64,000 nt of DNA from Dactylosporangium vinaceum (GTDB lineage Bacteria; Actinomycetota; Actinomycetes; Mycobacteriales; Micromonosporaceae), in contig NZ_CP061913.1 in assembly GCF_019904175.1 (NCBI RefSeq), positions 7,254,001 to 7,318,000 of the forward strand, in the 5' to 3' direction. The notes under the pieces were generated by a model. The model saw nothing but the letters and a program-made list of their open reading frames with translations, did no database searches and was not told the DNA's origin. Shown here piece by piece: positions 28,113 through 36,384 of this stretch. The first letter of the stretch is position 1; every line of letters begins with the position of its first letter. The position numbers and the translations under genes were made by a program.

Positions 28113-28910
28113 ATGATTGTGGTGAGCGGCGCGAGCGGGAACGTCGGCGTGGAGCTCGTGCGGGTGCTCGGTGCTGCCGGTCAGGCGGTGCGGCCGCTGC
28201 GCCATGCGGACGGTGAAGACCTCAACGACCCGGCTTCGCTGCGCTCGGCCCTGGACGGCGCCGACGGCCTGTTCCTGTTGCCCGGGTACGCCGACATGCC
28301 GGGCCTGTACGCGCAGGCCGCGGCGGCCGGGGTGCGGCGGGTGGTGCAGCTTTCCGGCGCGTCGGCGGCGAGCGGCGACCGGTCCAACGCGGTGACCGCG
28401 TACATGATCCGCTCCGAGGAGGCGGCGCGGTCGAGTGCCGTCGAGTGGACGATCCTGCGCCCGAGCGCGTTCGCGGCGAACGCCCTGCGCTGGCTGCCGC
28501 AGCTGCGCGACGGCGACGAGGTCCGCCTGCAGTACCCGGAGGTGGCCGCTGCGGTGATCGACCCGCTCGACATCGCCCGCGTCGCGGCGGCCGCGCTGAC
28601 CGGCGACGGGCACGCCGGCCGGATCTACCGGTTGACCGGTCCGCAAGCGCTACGGCCGGCCGAGCAGCTGGCCATCCTCGGCGCGGCGCTCGGTCGCGAG
28701 CTGGTTGCGGTACCCCTGAGCAATGCACAGACCCGGGCCGAACAGCGCGCATCGATGCCCGAGGAGTACGCCGAGGCGTTCTGGAACTTCTACGCCGAAG
28801 GCGCGCTTGACGAATCCGTCGTGACCGACGCCGTGGAGCGGGCGACCGGGACGCCACCGCGGTCGTTCGCCGCCTGGTGCGAGGCCCACGCCGCCGAGTT
28901 CGCCGCGTGA
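28113..28910 (+). CDS. NmrA-like NAD(P)-binding oxidoreductase
   Basis: 265 residues from ATG 28113; an in-frame ATG at 28101 is possible. MIVVSGASGNVGVELVRVL is the Rossmann start, and VEWTILRPSAFAANAL plus the C-terminal GRIYRLTGPQAL are typical of the NmrA/YtfG group. These proteins reduce quinones or sense NADPH. There is no clear SD. It stands alone, convergent with the diguanylate cyclase gene. Confidence 0.85.
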   Translation: MIVVSGASGNVGVELVRVLGAAGQAVRPLRHADGEDLNDPASLRSALDGADGLFLLPGYADMPGLYAQAAAAGVRRVVQLSGASAASGDRSNAVTAYMIRSEEAARSSAVEWTILRPSAFAANALRWLPQLRDGDEVRLQYPEVAAAVIDPLDIARVAAAALTGDGHAGRIYRLTGPQALRPAEQLAILGAALGRELVAVPLSNAQTRAEQRASMPEEYAEAFWNFYAEGALDESVVTDAVERATGTPPRSFAAWCEAHAAEFAA

Positions 28911-28971
28911 CGCCGTCCAGGCCGGCCTGAGCGACCGGGCCCGCACCACGCGGCCGGGCGGGCCGGTCGCC

Positions 28972-30468
28972 TCAGCCCCGCAGCACCGCATCATCGGTGG
29001 AAGCCGGGAGCGGGGCCGGCGGCTGCTGGGCCGATGCGGCGACCGTGCGGTTGCGGCCCGCGTGCTTGGCCTCGTACAGGGCGGCATCGGCCCGGGCGAT
29101 CAGCTCGTCCGACGTCTCGGTGGTGTTCCAGACGGCGACGCCGCAGGAGAACGTCTGCGCCGCGGGCGTGACGGGGCGGAGCCGTTCGATGACCGCACCG
29201 GCGGCGTGGATGTCGGTGCTGGGCAGCAGGATGATGAACTCCTCGCCGCCGTACCGGGCCAGCAGGTCCGACTGCCGCAGCTGGCCGGTCCATGCGGCGG
29301 CGGCCTCCTTGAGCAGCCGGTCGCCGGCCTGGTGGCCGCGGGTGTCGTTGAACGCCTTGAAGTGGTCGAGGTCGATCATGCAGATGCTGACGGGCCGGCC
29401 GCTCTGCCGGGCATGCTCGAGCACCCGGGGCAGCTCATCGCCCCAGGCGCGCCGGTTCGGCAGGCCGGTGAGCTCGTCGCGGCGGGCCAGCTCGCGCACC
29501 TGGTCGCTCTGGCGCTCCACGAACCGCAGCAGCACCGTGAGCCGGGTGACCACCAGCACCGACATGATCGTCGAGCCGGCGGCGATGGCGGCACCGTGCT
29601 GGAACCCGTCGTGCGACGTCTGCAGCAGCAGCACGGCGGGGGCCATGAGCAGGGCCAGCAGCAGCATCGACATGAGCGGGATGCCCGGCGGCCGCGGTGC
29701 CGCGGCGAGGCGCTGCACGTCGGTGGCGGTGGCGTGGCGGGCGGCATAGCCGAGGATCACGAACGCCGCGAAGTAGAAGACGTCGACGCCGCGGGTCACC
29801 CAGCCGGGCACGCTGTGCGCGCCGATGAGCAGCCAGATGAGGTCACCGCCGAGGAAGCAGAGCAGTCCGGTGGCGAGCCACGGTGGTGCGGTACCCCATC
29901 GGGCGCGCCGGGTCCCGGCACCGCTGTTGCTGCGCACGAGGATCAGCGCCATGAAGATCAGCAGAAGATCACCGACGGGGTACGCCACCCGGACGAGCTG
30001 CCCGAACAGCGAGTAGCTGCCGTCCTGCAGGGCGGGGTCGATGGCGTACACCCAGGCCAGGACCCCGATGCCGGAGGTGATCGTGGCGGCGTCGAGCATG
30101 GCCGGCCGGATCAGCCGCGGTGGCCAGCGCCGGATCATGAGGCCGATGCTGCCCAGCACCGCCGGATAGAACAGCAGGTAGAAGGCGTCGGCGACGGTCG
30201 GGTAGGCGTCGCTCTGCAGCACCTCGGACACGATGGTGTTCGGCACCACGGCGGTGCCGTTCGCGAGTATGCCGAGTGCGAGCAGATGCCAGGCGGTCCG
30301 GTCGGACCGCGGCAGGCGGGCGACGGCGAACACGATCACCGCGACCGGCCCCAGCGTGTTGACGATGGACCAGCTCGTCTCCGCCCACGGGCCGAGTGTC
30401 ACCGGCACATAACCGGCAATGGCCAGCATCATCGCGGCGAGGTACACCCGCCACCACCGCACACTCAT
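28972..30468 (-). CDS. Membrane diguanylate cyclase (GGEEF)
   Basis: 498 residues if started at ATG 30468; ATG 30486 is an alternative. About nine to ten membrane helices (residues 5-325) precede a GGDEF domain with an active-type YGGEEF signature and an intact inhibitory I-site RxxD (RQSD) five residues before it. It should make c-di-GMP with product feedback. The membrane part resembles the MASE-like sensors of actinobacterial cyclases. Possible effector in this window: the PilZ receptor at 15006. Confidence 0.9.
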   Translation of the reverse strand: MSVRWWRVYLAAMMLAIAGYVPVTLGPWAETSWSIVNTLGPVAVIVFAVARLPRSDRTAWHLLALGILANGTAVVPNTIVSEVLQSDAYPTVADAFYLLFYPAVLGSIGLMIRRWPPRLIRPAMLDAATITSGIGVLAWVYAIDPALQDGSYSLFGQLVRVAYPVGDLLLIFMALILVRSNSGAGTRRARWGTAPPWLATGLLCFLGGDLIWLLIGAHSVPGWVTRGVDVFYFAAFVILGYAARHATATDVQRLAAAPRPPGIPLMSMLLLALLMAPAVLLLQTSHDGFQHGAAIAAGSTIMSVLVVTRLTVLLRFVERQSDQVRELARRDELTGLPNRRAWGDELPRVLEHARQSGRPVSICMIDLDHFKAFNDTRGHQAGDRLLKEAAAAWTGQLRQSDLLARYGGEEFIILLPSTDIHAAGAVIERLRPVTPAAQTFSCGVAVWNTTETSDELIARADAALYEAKHAGRNRTVAASAQQPPAPLPASTDDAVLRG

Positions 30469-30599
30469 AGGCCCAGAAGACCCCATCCGGGCGGCGCGCT
30501 TGAGCGGAATACAGGTGCAAAAAGGGTGTAATGGCGCGATACCGTGTCGCCGCGCCGTCCACCTCCCAGCCGATTGGGCCGACGCTCCGATCACCGTAC

Positions 30600-30644
30600 C
30601 TGTCGCCTGTCATTTGCTATTGCCATTGACTTGCAATAAAAATC
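30600..30644. promoter_or_regulatory. AT-rich inverted repeat before the MFS remnant
   Basis: ATTGC-CATTGACTT-GCAAT (about 30621-30639) followed by AAAAAT stands out from the GC-rich background. It looks like an old promoter/operator left in front of the truncated transporter gene. A Fur/Zur-type site is conceivable but not convincing. Confidence 0.35.
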
Positions 30645-31305
30645 GTGCAGGCCGCCGCCGGCGGCGCTGCCCGCAGCCCACTGATCCGCCGCCACGGCGG
30701 CGAACGACCCCAGCAGTTCCGCGCCTACCTGCGCGCCGTCACCAACATCGGCGTCTCCATCGGCGCCCTGTTCGCCGGCTGGGCCGTCCAGACCGGCACC
30801 ACCACCGCCTGCGACCTGATGGTGTGGGCGATCGCCGCGCTGACCGTGGCATCGGCGGCCTTCCTGGTGCTCCTCCCGCCCGCGACCGCGCCGCCGCCCG
30901 GCACCGGTCCCGGCCCGCGGTGGGCGGCGCTGCGCGACCGGCCCTGGCCTTCCTCGCCGCCTGCTGCCTCGTCTCCGGCACCACCGGCGTCCCCGCCTGG
31001 GCCGCCGCCACCCTGCTCATCACCGCCGTCATCGTCCACACCACCGGCGAACTCTGGCACGCCGCCGCCGGGTTCGAGGTCTCCTTCGCCCTCGCCCCCG
31101 AACACGCCACCGGGCAGTATCTCGGCGTCTTCGGCCTCGGCGCCGGTCTCGCCGAAGCCTTCGGACCGGCCCTGCTCATCGGCCTGTGCATCGAATGGGG
31201 CCGCCCCGGCTGGTACGTCACCGGCGCCATGTTCGCCGTCACGGGCGCCGCGGTGCCGGCCGCCGTCCGCTACGCCGAGCGCCACCGCTCCCCCCGCCCC
31301 CAGAA
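30645..31305 (+). pseudogene. MFS transporter remnant
   Basis: The frame from 30645 encodes the middle of an MFS protein (FRAYLRAVTNIGVSIGALFAGWA and two helices) with no N-terminal helices. Around 30930-30950 the coding signal passes to another frame (LAFLAACCLVSGTTGVPAW, then LGVFGLGAGLAEAFGPALL), giving later helices of the same family. The first ~110 residues, a central block and frame continuity are all lost. A TTGACT/AATAAA-rich stretch just upstream may be the old promoter. It cannot make a working transporter. Confidence 0.75.
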
Positions 31306-31313
31306 TGGGAACC

Positions 31314-31850
31314 ATGCACGAGGACGTTCGCCGCGGCCGACCGATCCGAGACCTCGGCGACTGGACGATCGACCGGCTCGAAGCGTTCACCACAGCCCAC
31401 GACGGTGAAGCGCTGGAGCAGGTCCGGGTGGTCGCGCAGGCGCACGTCTACCGGTCCGGCGAACCACGACCCGCTCGCTTGCGGTGGGCCAAGCTGTCCC
31501 TGCTCGCCAACGCACGGCTGCACGGCGACGACCCATGGGAACAGGCCCGGATGGCCGGCCAGGCCTTCGCGCTGCGCACCTGGGTCATCGAGCATCTCGG
31601 CCCCGACGCCGACCCGGACTGGGATCCGGCGGTCCTCGCCGCCGACACGCTCGCCGCGCTCCCCGCCGGCCCGGACGACGCTCGCGCGAGGTGTGCGGGC
31701 CGGCGCGACCTCCCGGTTGAGCACATGGGCGAGCTACGCCGCCAGAAGAACCTGTCGGCCCATGCGAGCCGGCTCGCCGCCATCCTGCCGCCCGGCGCCG
31801 CCAAGGATCGGATCGCCGCCTGGGCCGCAGTGCACAACCTGCTGCCGTGA
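31314..31850 (+). CDS. Hypothetical protein, about 178 aa
   Basis: Starts MHEDVRRGRPIRDLGDW at ATG 31314, or nine bases earlier at 31305. It is a soluble, mostly helical protein without motifs I recognise (WTIDRLEAFTTAHDGEALEQ; a later HMGELRRQKNLSAHASRL). Third-position G/C bias supports real coding. It follows the MFS remnant directly and precedes a GNAT gene by ~50 nt in the same direction. No function assigned. Confidence 0.65.
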   Translation: MHEDVRRGRPIRDLGDWTIDRLEAFTTAHDGEALEQVRVVAQAHVYRSGEPRPARLRWAKLSLLANARLHGDDPWEQARMAGQAFALRTWVIEHLGPDADPDWDPAVLAADTLAALPAGPDDARARCAGRRDLPVEHMGELRRQKNLSAHASRLAAILPPGAAKDRIAAWAAVHNLLP

Positions 31851-31901
31851 GCCACCACCCGGCCGCGAAGGCCATATGGTGCGGCCGGTAGCCTGACGAT
31901 C

Positions 31902-32405
31902 GTGGTGGACTGGAGCCTGCGGCCAGCCTCCGGTGCGGACGTCGAGGTGATCGCCGAGCTGCGGGCCGTCGTGCTCCGCGCCGACCTCGAGCGGCTCGGG
32001 CGGTACGACGAGCAGCGGGTCCGCCAACGGCTGCGCGACGCCTTCGCGCCGGAACACACGCGGGTCATCGAGGTAGGGCGGGCGTTCGCCGGGTGCGTGG
32101 CGGTGCGACCGGACGCCGACGCCGCCTGGCTGGAGCACTTCTACCTCGCGCCGCACCTGCAGGGGGCCGGCATCGGCGCGTCGGTACTGGATGCACTCCT
32201 ACGGCAGGGCGACCGCGACGGCACCCGCATCCGTCTCAACGTCCTGCAGGGCAGTAGGGCCCGGCGGCTGTACGAGCGGCACGGCTTCGTCGTCGAGCGC
32301 GAGGACCCGGTCGACGTCCTCATGGTCCGCCAACCCGCGCGGCCGGACGCCGACGGCCACGCCGACGGCGTCCAAGCCGGCGCGACACGGAAAGCTCTGC
32401 GCTGA
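31902..32405 (+). CDS. GNAT-family N-acetyltransferase
   Basis: 167 residues from GTG 31902. LEHFYLAPHLQGAGIGASVL holds the acetyl-CoA binding motif A (QGAGIG), and ARRLYERHGFVVERED is the late GNAT motif. Substrate unknown. The C-terminal ~25 residues (after MVRQPARPD) are low complexity. The convergent GH5 gene is separated by a strong hairpin. Confidence 0.85.
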   Translation: MVDWSLRPASGADVEVIAELRAVVLRADLERLGRYDEQRVRQRLRDAFAPEHTRVIEVGRAFAGCVAVRPDADAAWLEHFYLAPHLQGAGIGASVLDALLRQGDRDGTRIRLNVLQGSRARRLYERHGFVVEREDPVDVLMVRQPARPDADGHADGVQAGATRKALR

Positions 32406-32456
32406 AAACGACGACGGGGACGCCCGGATGGTCGGCGAGCACCTGCGCGGCCTGCT

Positions 32457-32494
32457 CCGATCGGGCCGGACGGTGCGTCGTCCGGCCCGATCGG
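32457..32494. terminator. Bidirectional hairpin terminator
   Basis: A perfect 16-bp stem (CCGATCGGGCCGGACG with 32479-32494) and a 6-nt loop between the convergent GNAT and GH5 genes. Confidence 0.8.
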
Positions 32495-32507
32495 GGCGTG
32501 CAGGCGA

Positions 32508-34115
32508 TCAGCTGCAGGTGGAGCCGTTGAGCTTGAAGCCGGTCGGGGCGCCGGCGTTGCCGGTGTGGGTGGCCTGGTAGCCGATGGTGGTGGAGGCACC
32601 CGGGGCGAGGGTGCCGTTGTAGCTGACGTTCGTCGCGGTCACCGTCCCGCTGGCCGGCGAGTAGGTGGCGCTCCAGCCGCCGGTGATGGCCTGCCCGGCG
32701 GGCAGGGTGAAGACCAGGTTCCAGGCGTTGATGGCCGTGGTACCGGTGTTGGTGATCGTGATGTTGTTGGTCAGGCCCGTGTTCCAGGCGCTCACCGCGT
32801 TGACGATCTTGCAGGCTCCGGTACCGGCCGGGCTGCTGGCCGAGCGGGAAGGCGACGGCGAGGCCGACGTCCTGCTCGGGGACGGCGAGACCGGCGGGGA
32901 GCTGGGAGGCGTGCTGCCGACGGCGGTGATGATGGCGTTGATGATGCCCTGCTGGGTCACGGTGTTGTTGCTGCGGTTGAACAGGCCGAACCCGTACTGG
33001 CCGTTGTAGCCGTTGTCCCAGTAGGCGGTCGCGCCGCCGTACTTCTTCGCGGTGGCGACAAGGGCTTTGGCGAAGTTCGCGCGGTAGGTGTTGTTCGCCG
33101 GGTCGGCCGACGTCTTGTCGACCGAGCCGTACTCACCGACGAAGAACGGATAGCCCTTGGTGACGAAGGTGTCGTACATCTTCTTGAGCGTGGAGTCCAT
33201 GTAGTCTTCCTGGCCCCAGGTCGACTTCTTGGCCGGGTTGGTCGCGGCCGCACCCCACTGCGTGATGTTGCCGTCCTCCTGGCCGTTGAAGTCCCAGGGG
33301 TCGTAGTAGTGCACGGAGATCATGATCCGCTGCTCGCCGCTGGGGATCGACGACGACCGGTTCGTGTCGGTGGGCAGCGAGAAGCCGTAGCTGCCCGTCG
33401 TGTACTCGATGTTGGTGTTCCAGCCCGGGACGAGCAGCCAGCGCGAGGCGTTGGTGCCGCCGGTCTTGCGCACGGTGTCGACGAAGATCTGGTTGTAGGC
33501 GACGATGTTGGAGTAGCACGGCTGGGTGGGGTTGCCGTACTGCCCGTCGAACTCCTCGTTCATCGACTCGAAGATCAGGTGGTCGTTGTAGCTCGCGAAC
33601 TTCGTCGCGACCTGCTGCCAGACCTTCTGGTACTTGGCCTTGATCGTGGTCTGGTCCGACGCGTCGCAGATCAGCCAGGAACCGCCAACGCTCTTGTACC
33701 CGTCGCCGTGCATGTTGATCAGCACGTACAGGCCGGAGTTGTAGGCGTAGTTGACGACCTCCTGGATCCGGGTCAGCCAGGCCGAGTCGACTGTGTAGTT
33801 CGGGGCGGCCCCGATCTTGCCCAGGTACGACACGGGGATGCGGATCGTCTTGAAGCCCGACGCCTTCACCCGGTCGATGAGGCCCTGCGTGATGACCGGG
33901 TTGCCCCAGGCCGTCTCGCTGGGGATGCCGTTGGCGTTGGCCTCGAGCTGATTGCCGAGGTTCCAGCCGGCACCCATGTCGGCGACCAGCTGCGGACCGG
34001 TGAGCTGGACGGCGGCATTGGCCGCGGGTGCCCTCGTCACGCCGTACGCGGCTCCGGCGAGGGCCAGGGTGGCGGCGAAGAGCGCGAGCCCGGCCCTCCT
34101 GACTTTCGAACTCAT
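32508..34115 (-). CDS. Secreted GH5 endoglucanase with C-terminal CBM2
   Basis: 535 residues from ATG 34115 (AGAGGA upstream). A signal peptide ends near AANAA, followed by a GH5 barrel: GAGWNLGNQLEAN near the start, acid/base Glu in FESMNEEFDG, HYYDPWDF, and nucleophile Glu in FFVGEYGS. This fits the GH5_4-type cellulases/xyloglucanases. A Ser/Pro linker (PPSSPPVSPSPSRTSAS) and a CBM2 close the protein. It should cut beta-1,4-glucans at the cell exterior. A perfect 16-bp palindrome lies upstream of its -35. Confidence 0.92.
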   Translation of the reverse strand: MSSKVRRAGLALFAATLALAGAAYGVTRAPAANAAVQLTGPQLVADMGAGWNLGNQLEANANGIPSETAWGNPVITQGLIDRVKASGFKTIRIPVSYLGKIGAAPNYTVDSAWLTRIQEVVNYAYNSGLYVLINMHGDGYKSVGGSWLICDASDQTTIKAKYQKVWQQVATKFASYNDHLIFESMNEEFDGQYGNPTQPCYSNIVAYNQIFVDTVRKTGGTNASRWLLVPGWNTNIEYTTGSYGFSLPTDTNRSSSIPSGEQRIMISVHYYDPWDFNGQEDGNITQWGAAATNPAKKSTWGQEDYMDSTLKKMYDTFVTKGYPFFVGEYGSVDKTSADPANNTYRANFAKALVATAKKYGGATAYWDNGYNGQYGFGLFNRSNNTVTQQGIINAIITAVGSTPPSSPPVSPSPSRTSASPSPSRSASSPAGTGACKIVNAVSAWNTGLTNNITITNTGTTAINAWNLVFTLPAGQAITGGWSATYSPASGTVTATNVSYNGTLAPGASTTIGYQATHTGNAGAPTGFKLNGSTCS

Positions 34116-34181
34116 GCGGTTTCCTCTCGTACGGTGTCGAGCGCCGGACGTGGCGGCGTCTCCGGTCCGAACCTGGCGAGG

Positions 34182-34238
34182 AGTGTTGCCACGGGCGCGA
34201 CGGGTGTCAATCGACGCGCTTCGACGAACATGTTCGTC
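34182..34238 (-). promoter_or_regulatory. Promoter and upstream palindrome of the GH5 gene
   Basis: On the minus strand: the perfect 16-bp palindrome GACGAACATGTTCGTC (34238-34223), 12 nt, TTGACA (34210-34205), 17 nt, AACACT (34187-34182). The palindrome is upstream of the -35, which favours an activator or a roadblock-free regulator. The leader is about 65 nt. Confidence 0.65.
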
Positions 34239-34424
34239 AGGCCGCGGCAGGCCGCTGAGCAGGAGCATTGTCCGAGACGGCGGAAAACCGGCTCTGCATC
34301 TTTCGGACATCGCCGTTTCATCGTGAACGTTTCACCGGCGCCCCGGAAGCGCCGCTGGACCTCGCCGCATCCGGCCCGCGCGGATGGAACGCCCGGCGCT
34401 ACGCACGCCGATGAGCGGACGCCG

Positions 34425-35159
34425 TCATGGCCGTGGTCTGCGCTGTCCGAGGCGCCTGCTGCGGCTGATGGCGGCGACCAGCCCGGCGCCCGCCGCGGCC
34501 AGCAGCGCTCCGGCGGCACTGCCATAGACCCAACCGCCAAGCAGTTCATGCATTTGGTACGTGCGGAAGTCGGACTCGCGGCTCGCGATGAACGCGGCGG
34601 CCTGCAGTGGGTCGCGACGCAGACGGTCGAGGGAGGTCAGGACGATGACGGTGGCGGTGAGATCGGCTGCGCCGAAGGCGATCAGGCCGGCCACCGCACC
34701 GTTGCGCAGCGCGCGTCCGATGGTGCCGGAGCCGGCTACGCTCACCCGTCCGGTCCGCGCCAGCACGGTCAGCGCCGCCGCGCTGATCAACCAGGACCCG
34801 GCACGGCCCAGGGGCGTCTGCCAGAGCGAGCCGAGGTTCCCGGCGGCAGTTGCGGCGCTGAGCAGGGCGCCGGCGAGCGCGCCGTGCGGCACGGCGGGGT
34901 TCCGGCGACGCGCCGACCGGCCGATCTCGCGCGACCACTCGGCGACGAACCCCCGCGCGAGGTCCGGCAGGTGGCTCGCCCACAGCGCGGCGGTGGACGC
35001 CGCCCCCCGTGGCCGTCGCCGTGCCAGCTCGGCGAAGAGCAGTACGGTCTCCTCGGCCCACGGATCGCGGAAGGCACGCGGATACCAGCGCAGGATCCTC
35101 CGGTACACCGCAATCGACAGGCGGCGCTCGCCGTCCGCGCCCGGCGCCGGCCCCGCCAT
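34425..35159 (-). CDS. Membrane protein of a PadR operon
   Basis: 244 residues. The N-terminal part (YRRILRWYPRAFRDPWAEE) resembles the soluble prefix of permease-type proteins, and four hydrophobic helices follow (about 95-240). It overlaps the PadR stop by one base (TGATG), so translation is coupled. Such small membrane proteins are frequent downstream of PadR regulators, often as part of efflux or lipid-stress units. No specific activity can be named. Confidence 0.8.
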   Translation of the reverse strand: MAGPAPGADGERRLSIAVYRRILRWYPRAFRDPWAEETVLLFAELARRRPRGAASTAALWASHLPDLARGFVAEWSREIGRSARRRNPAVPHGALAGALLSAATAAGNLGSLWQTPLGRAGSWLISAAALTVLARTGRVSVAGSGTIGRALRNGAVAGLIAFGAADLTATVIVLTSLDRLRRDPLQAAAFIASRESDFRTYQMHELLGGWVYGSAAGALLAAAGAGLVAAISRSRRLGQRRPRP

Positions 35160-35503
35160 CAGGCCGGCCCCGGATGTATCAGCCGCTTCGTCCGTGCGAT
35201 GTCGATGAGGGTCTGCAGCCGGCGCAGCTGCGCACCGGCGGCGCGCCGGCCCGCGTCGGTGATCTGGTAGTAGCGCCGCCGGGCGTCCCCGGCCGGGTCG
35301 TCGTGCGCGATCTCACTCACGAGCCCGGCGTCGTGCAGGGTACGCAGCGTCCGGTAGAGCGTTGTCGGACCCAGCTGCACGGTCCCGGCGGACTCCGCGG
35401 CGACGGCCTGCATGATCGCGTACCCGTGCCGGGGTCCATCGCCGAGTGCCAGCAGCACGTGCAGCCCGGCGGTGCTCAGCGCCGGCGGGTCATCGGTCAT
35501 CAT
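35159..35503 (-). CDS. PadR-family transcriptional regulator
   Basis: 114 residues. LHVLLALGDGPRHGYAIMQAV and TTLYRTLRTLHDAGLVSE form the PadR winged helix, with YYQITDAGRRA as the wing strand; the short C-terminal dimer helix follows. Start MM at 35503 or 35500. It overlaps the upstream membrane gene (ATGATGA) and the downstream one (TGATG), so all three are read from one mRNA. The likely operator is the ACTAT-N13-ATAGT repeat at 36221-36243. Confidence 0.9.
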   Translation of the reverse strand: MMTDDPPALSTAGLHVLLALGDGPRHGYAIMQAVAAESAGTVQLGPTTLYRTLRTLHDAGLVSEIAHDDPAGDARRRYYQITDAGRRAAGAQLRRLQTLIDIARTKRLIHPGPA

Positions 35504-36231
35504 GCGGCCTCGGGCGTCGCGCGCCGGGGCCGGTACCGGGTGGCGGCGATGACGACCGATGACGCGAGCAAGCCGAGCACGGCACCCTGCCCGACGCCGA
35601 GCACCCACAGGTGCCCGCCCACACCCGCCATCGTCTCCCGCGTGACGTACAAGGAGAGATCGACGCCGCCGTCCCGCAGCCGCCACTCATCGCGCATCAA
35701 GGGGTCGGCCTCGACGAACGAGCGGAAGCAGGCCAGCAGCACGGCACCGCCGAGCGCGGCACCCAGGCCGCTGCCCACACCCGACCACACCCCGGCCCGC
35801 AGGCCCGACCGCCACCGACCGGTACGGGCCGCGACACCCCCGGCCGCCGCGACGGTGCCCACCCCCACCACCGCCCAGGTGAGGTTGTCCAGCACACCCC
35901 GCGCACCGGCCGTGGACACCGAGTGCGGGGTCAGGTTGTTGAACGCGATCTCGGCGATCCACAGACCGCCGAGCACCAGCCCGGAGCCCAGTCCCCACGT
36001 CAGCACCACCTGCCGGTCCCGCGGGTCCGCTCGGCCCGTCAGCCACCACGTGACCGCGACGAGCCCGACTGCCGAGACCGCCACCGTCAGGGACTCCGCC
36101 CACACTGCGGCGTCCCGGACCGGCAGCCGAACCACAGCCACGACGACCGCGACCGCGATCACCGCTCCCGCGGCCGCGGTCCCCCGACGCGCCCAGACCG
36201 GACGATATGACGCCGTGCCGACTATAGCCAT
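35500..36231 (-). CDS. Polytopic membrane protein, first gene of the PadR operon
   Basis: About 243 residues if started at ATG 36231, which is seven bases after a TACTAT -10 box and so would be leaderless; ATG 36240 is upstream of that start site. Seven hydrophobic segments are visible with an extracytoplasmic loop (FRSFVEADPLMRDEWRLRDGGVDLSLYV). No family recognised. It is translationally coupled to PadR. Confidence 0.75.
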   Translation of the reverse strand: MAIVGTASYRPVWARRGTAAAGAVIAVAVVVAVVRLPVRDAAVWAESLTVAVSAVGLVAVTWWLTGRADPRDRQVVLTWGLGSGLVLGGLWIAEIAFNNLTPHSVSTAGARGVLDNLTWAVVGVGTVAAAGGVAARTGRWRSGLRAGVWSGVGSGLGAALGGAVLLACFRSFVEADPLMRDEWRLRDGGVDLSLYVTRETMAGVGGHLWVLGVGQGAVLGLLASSVVIAATRYRPRRATPEAA

Positions 36232-36266
36232 GACGGTCATAGTAGACGCCCGCGCCCCCAACGCAA
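36221..36266 (-). promoter_or_regulatory. Promoter and possible PadR operator
   Basis: On the minus strand TTGCGT (36266-36261), 16 nt, TACTAT (36244-36239), then ATG at 36231. ACTAT-N13-ATAGT (36243-36221) is an inverted repeat covering the -10 and the start codon, a good place for autorepression by the coupled PadR protein. Confidence 0.5.
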
Positions 36267-36384
36267 CGCCACCACCGCGATGCCCGCGCCCGCTGGCAGC
36301 TCAGCGGGGTCGGCGGCTGCTGCAGGTGCAGCGGGAGCCGGTCGGGGGCACCGCGGCCGGGCGGTCGGCGCTAGGGTTCGCGGC

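Noticed and set aside
29062-30531. 489-residue plus-strand frame opposite the diguanylate cyclase
   Set aside because: Antisense shadow; His/Gln/Gly-rich and no RBS. The minus strand has GGEEF and membrane helices.
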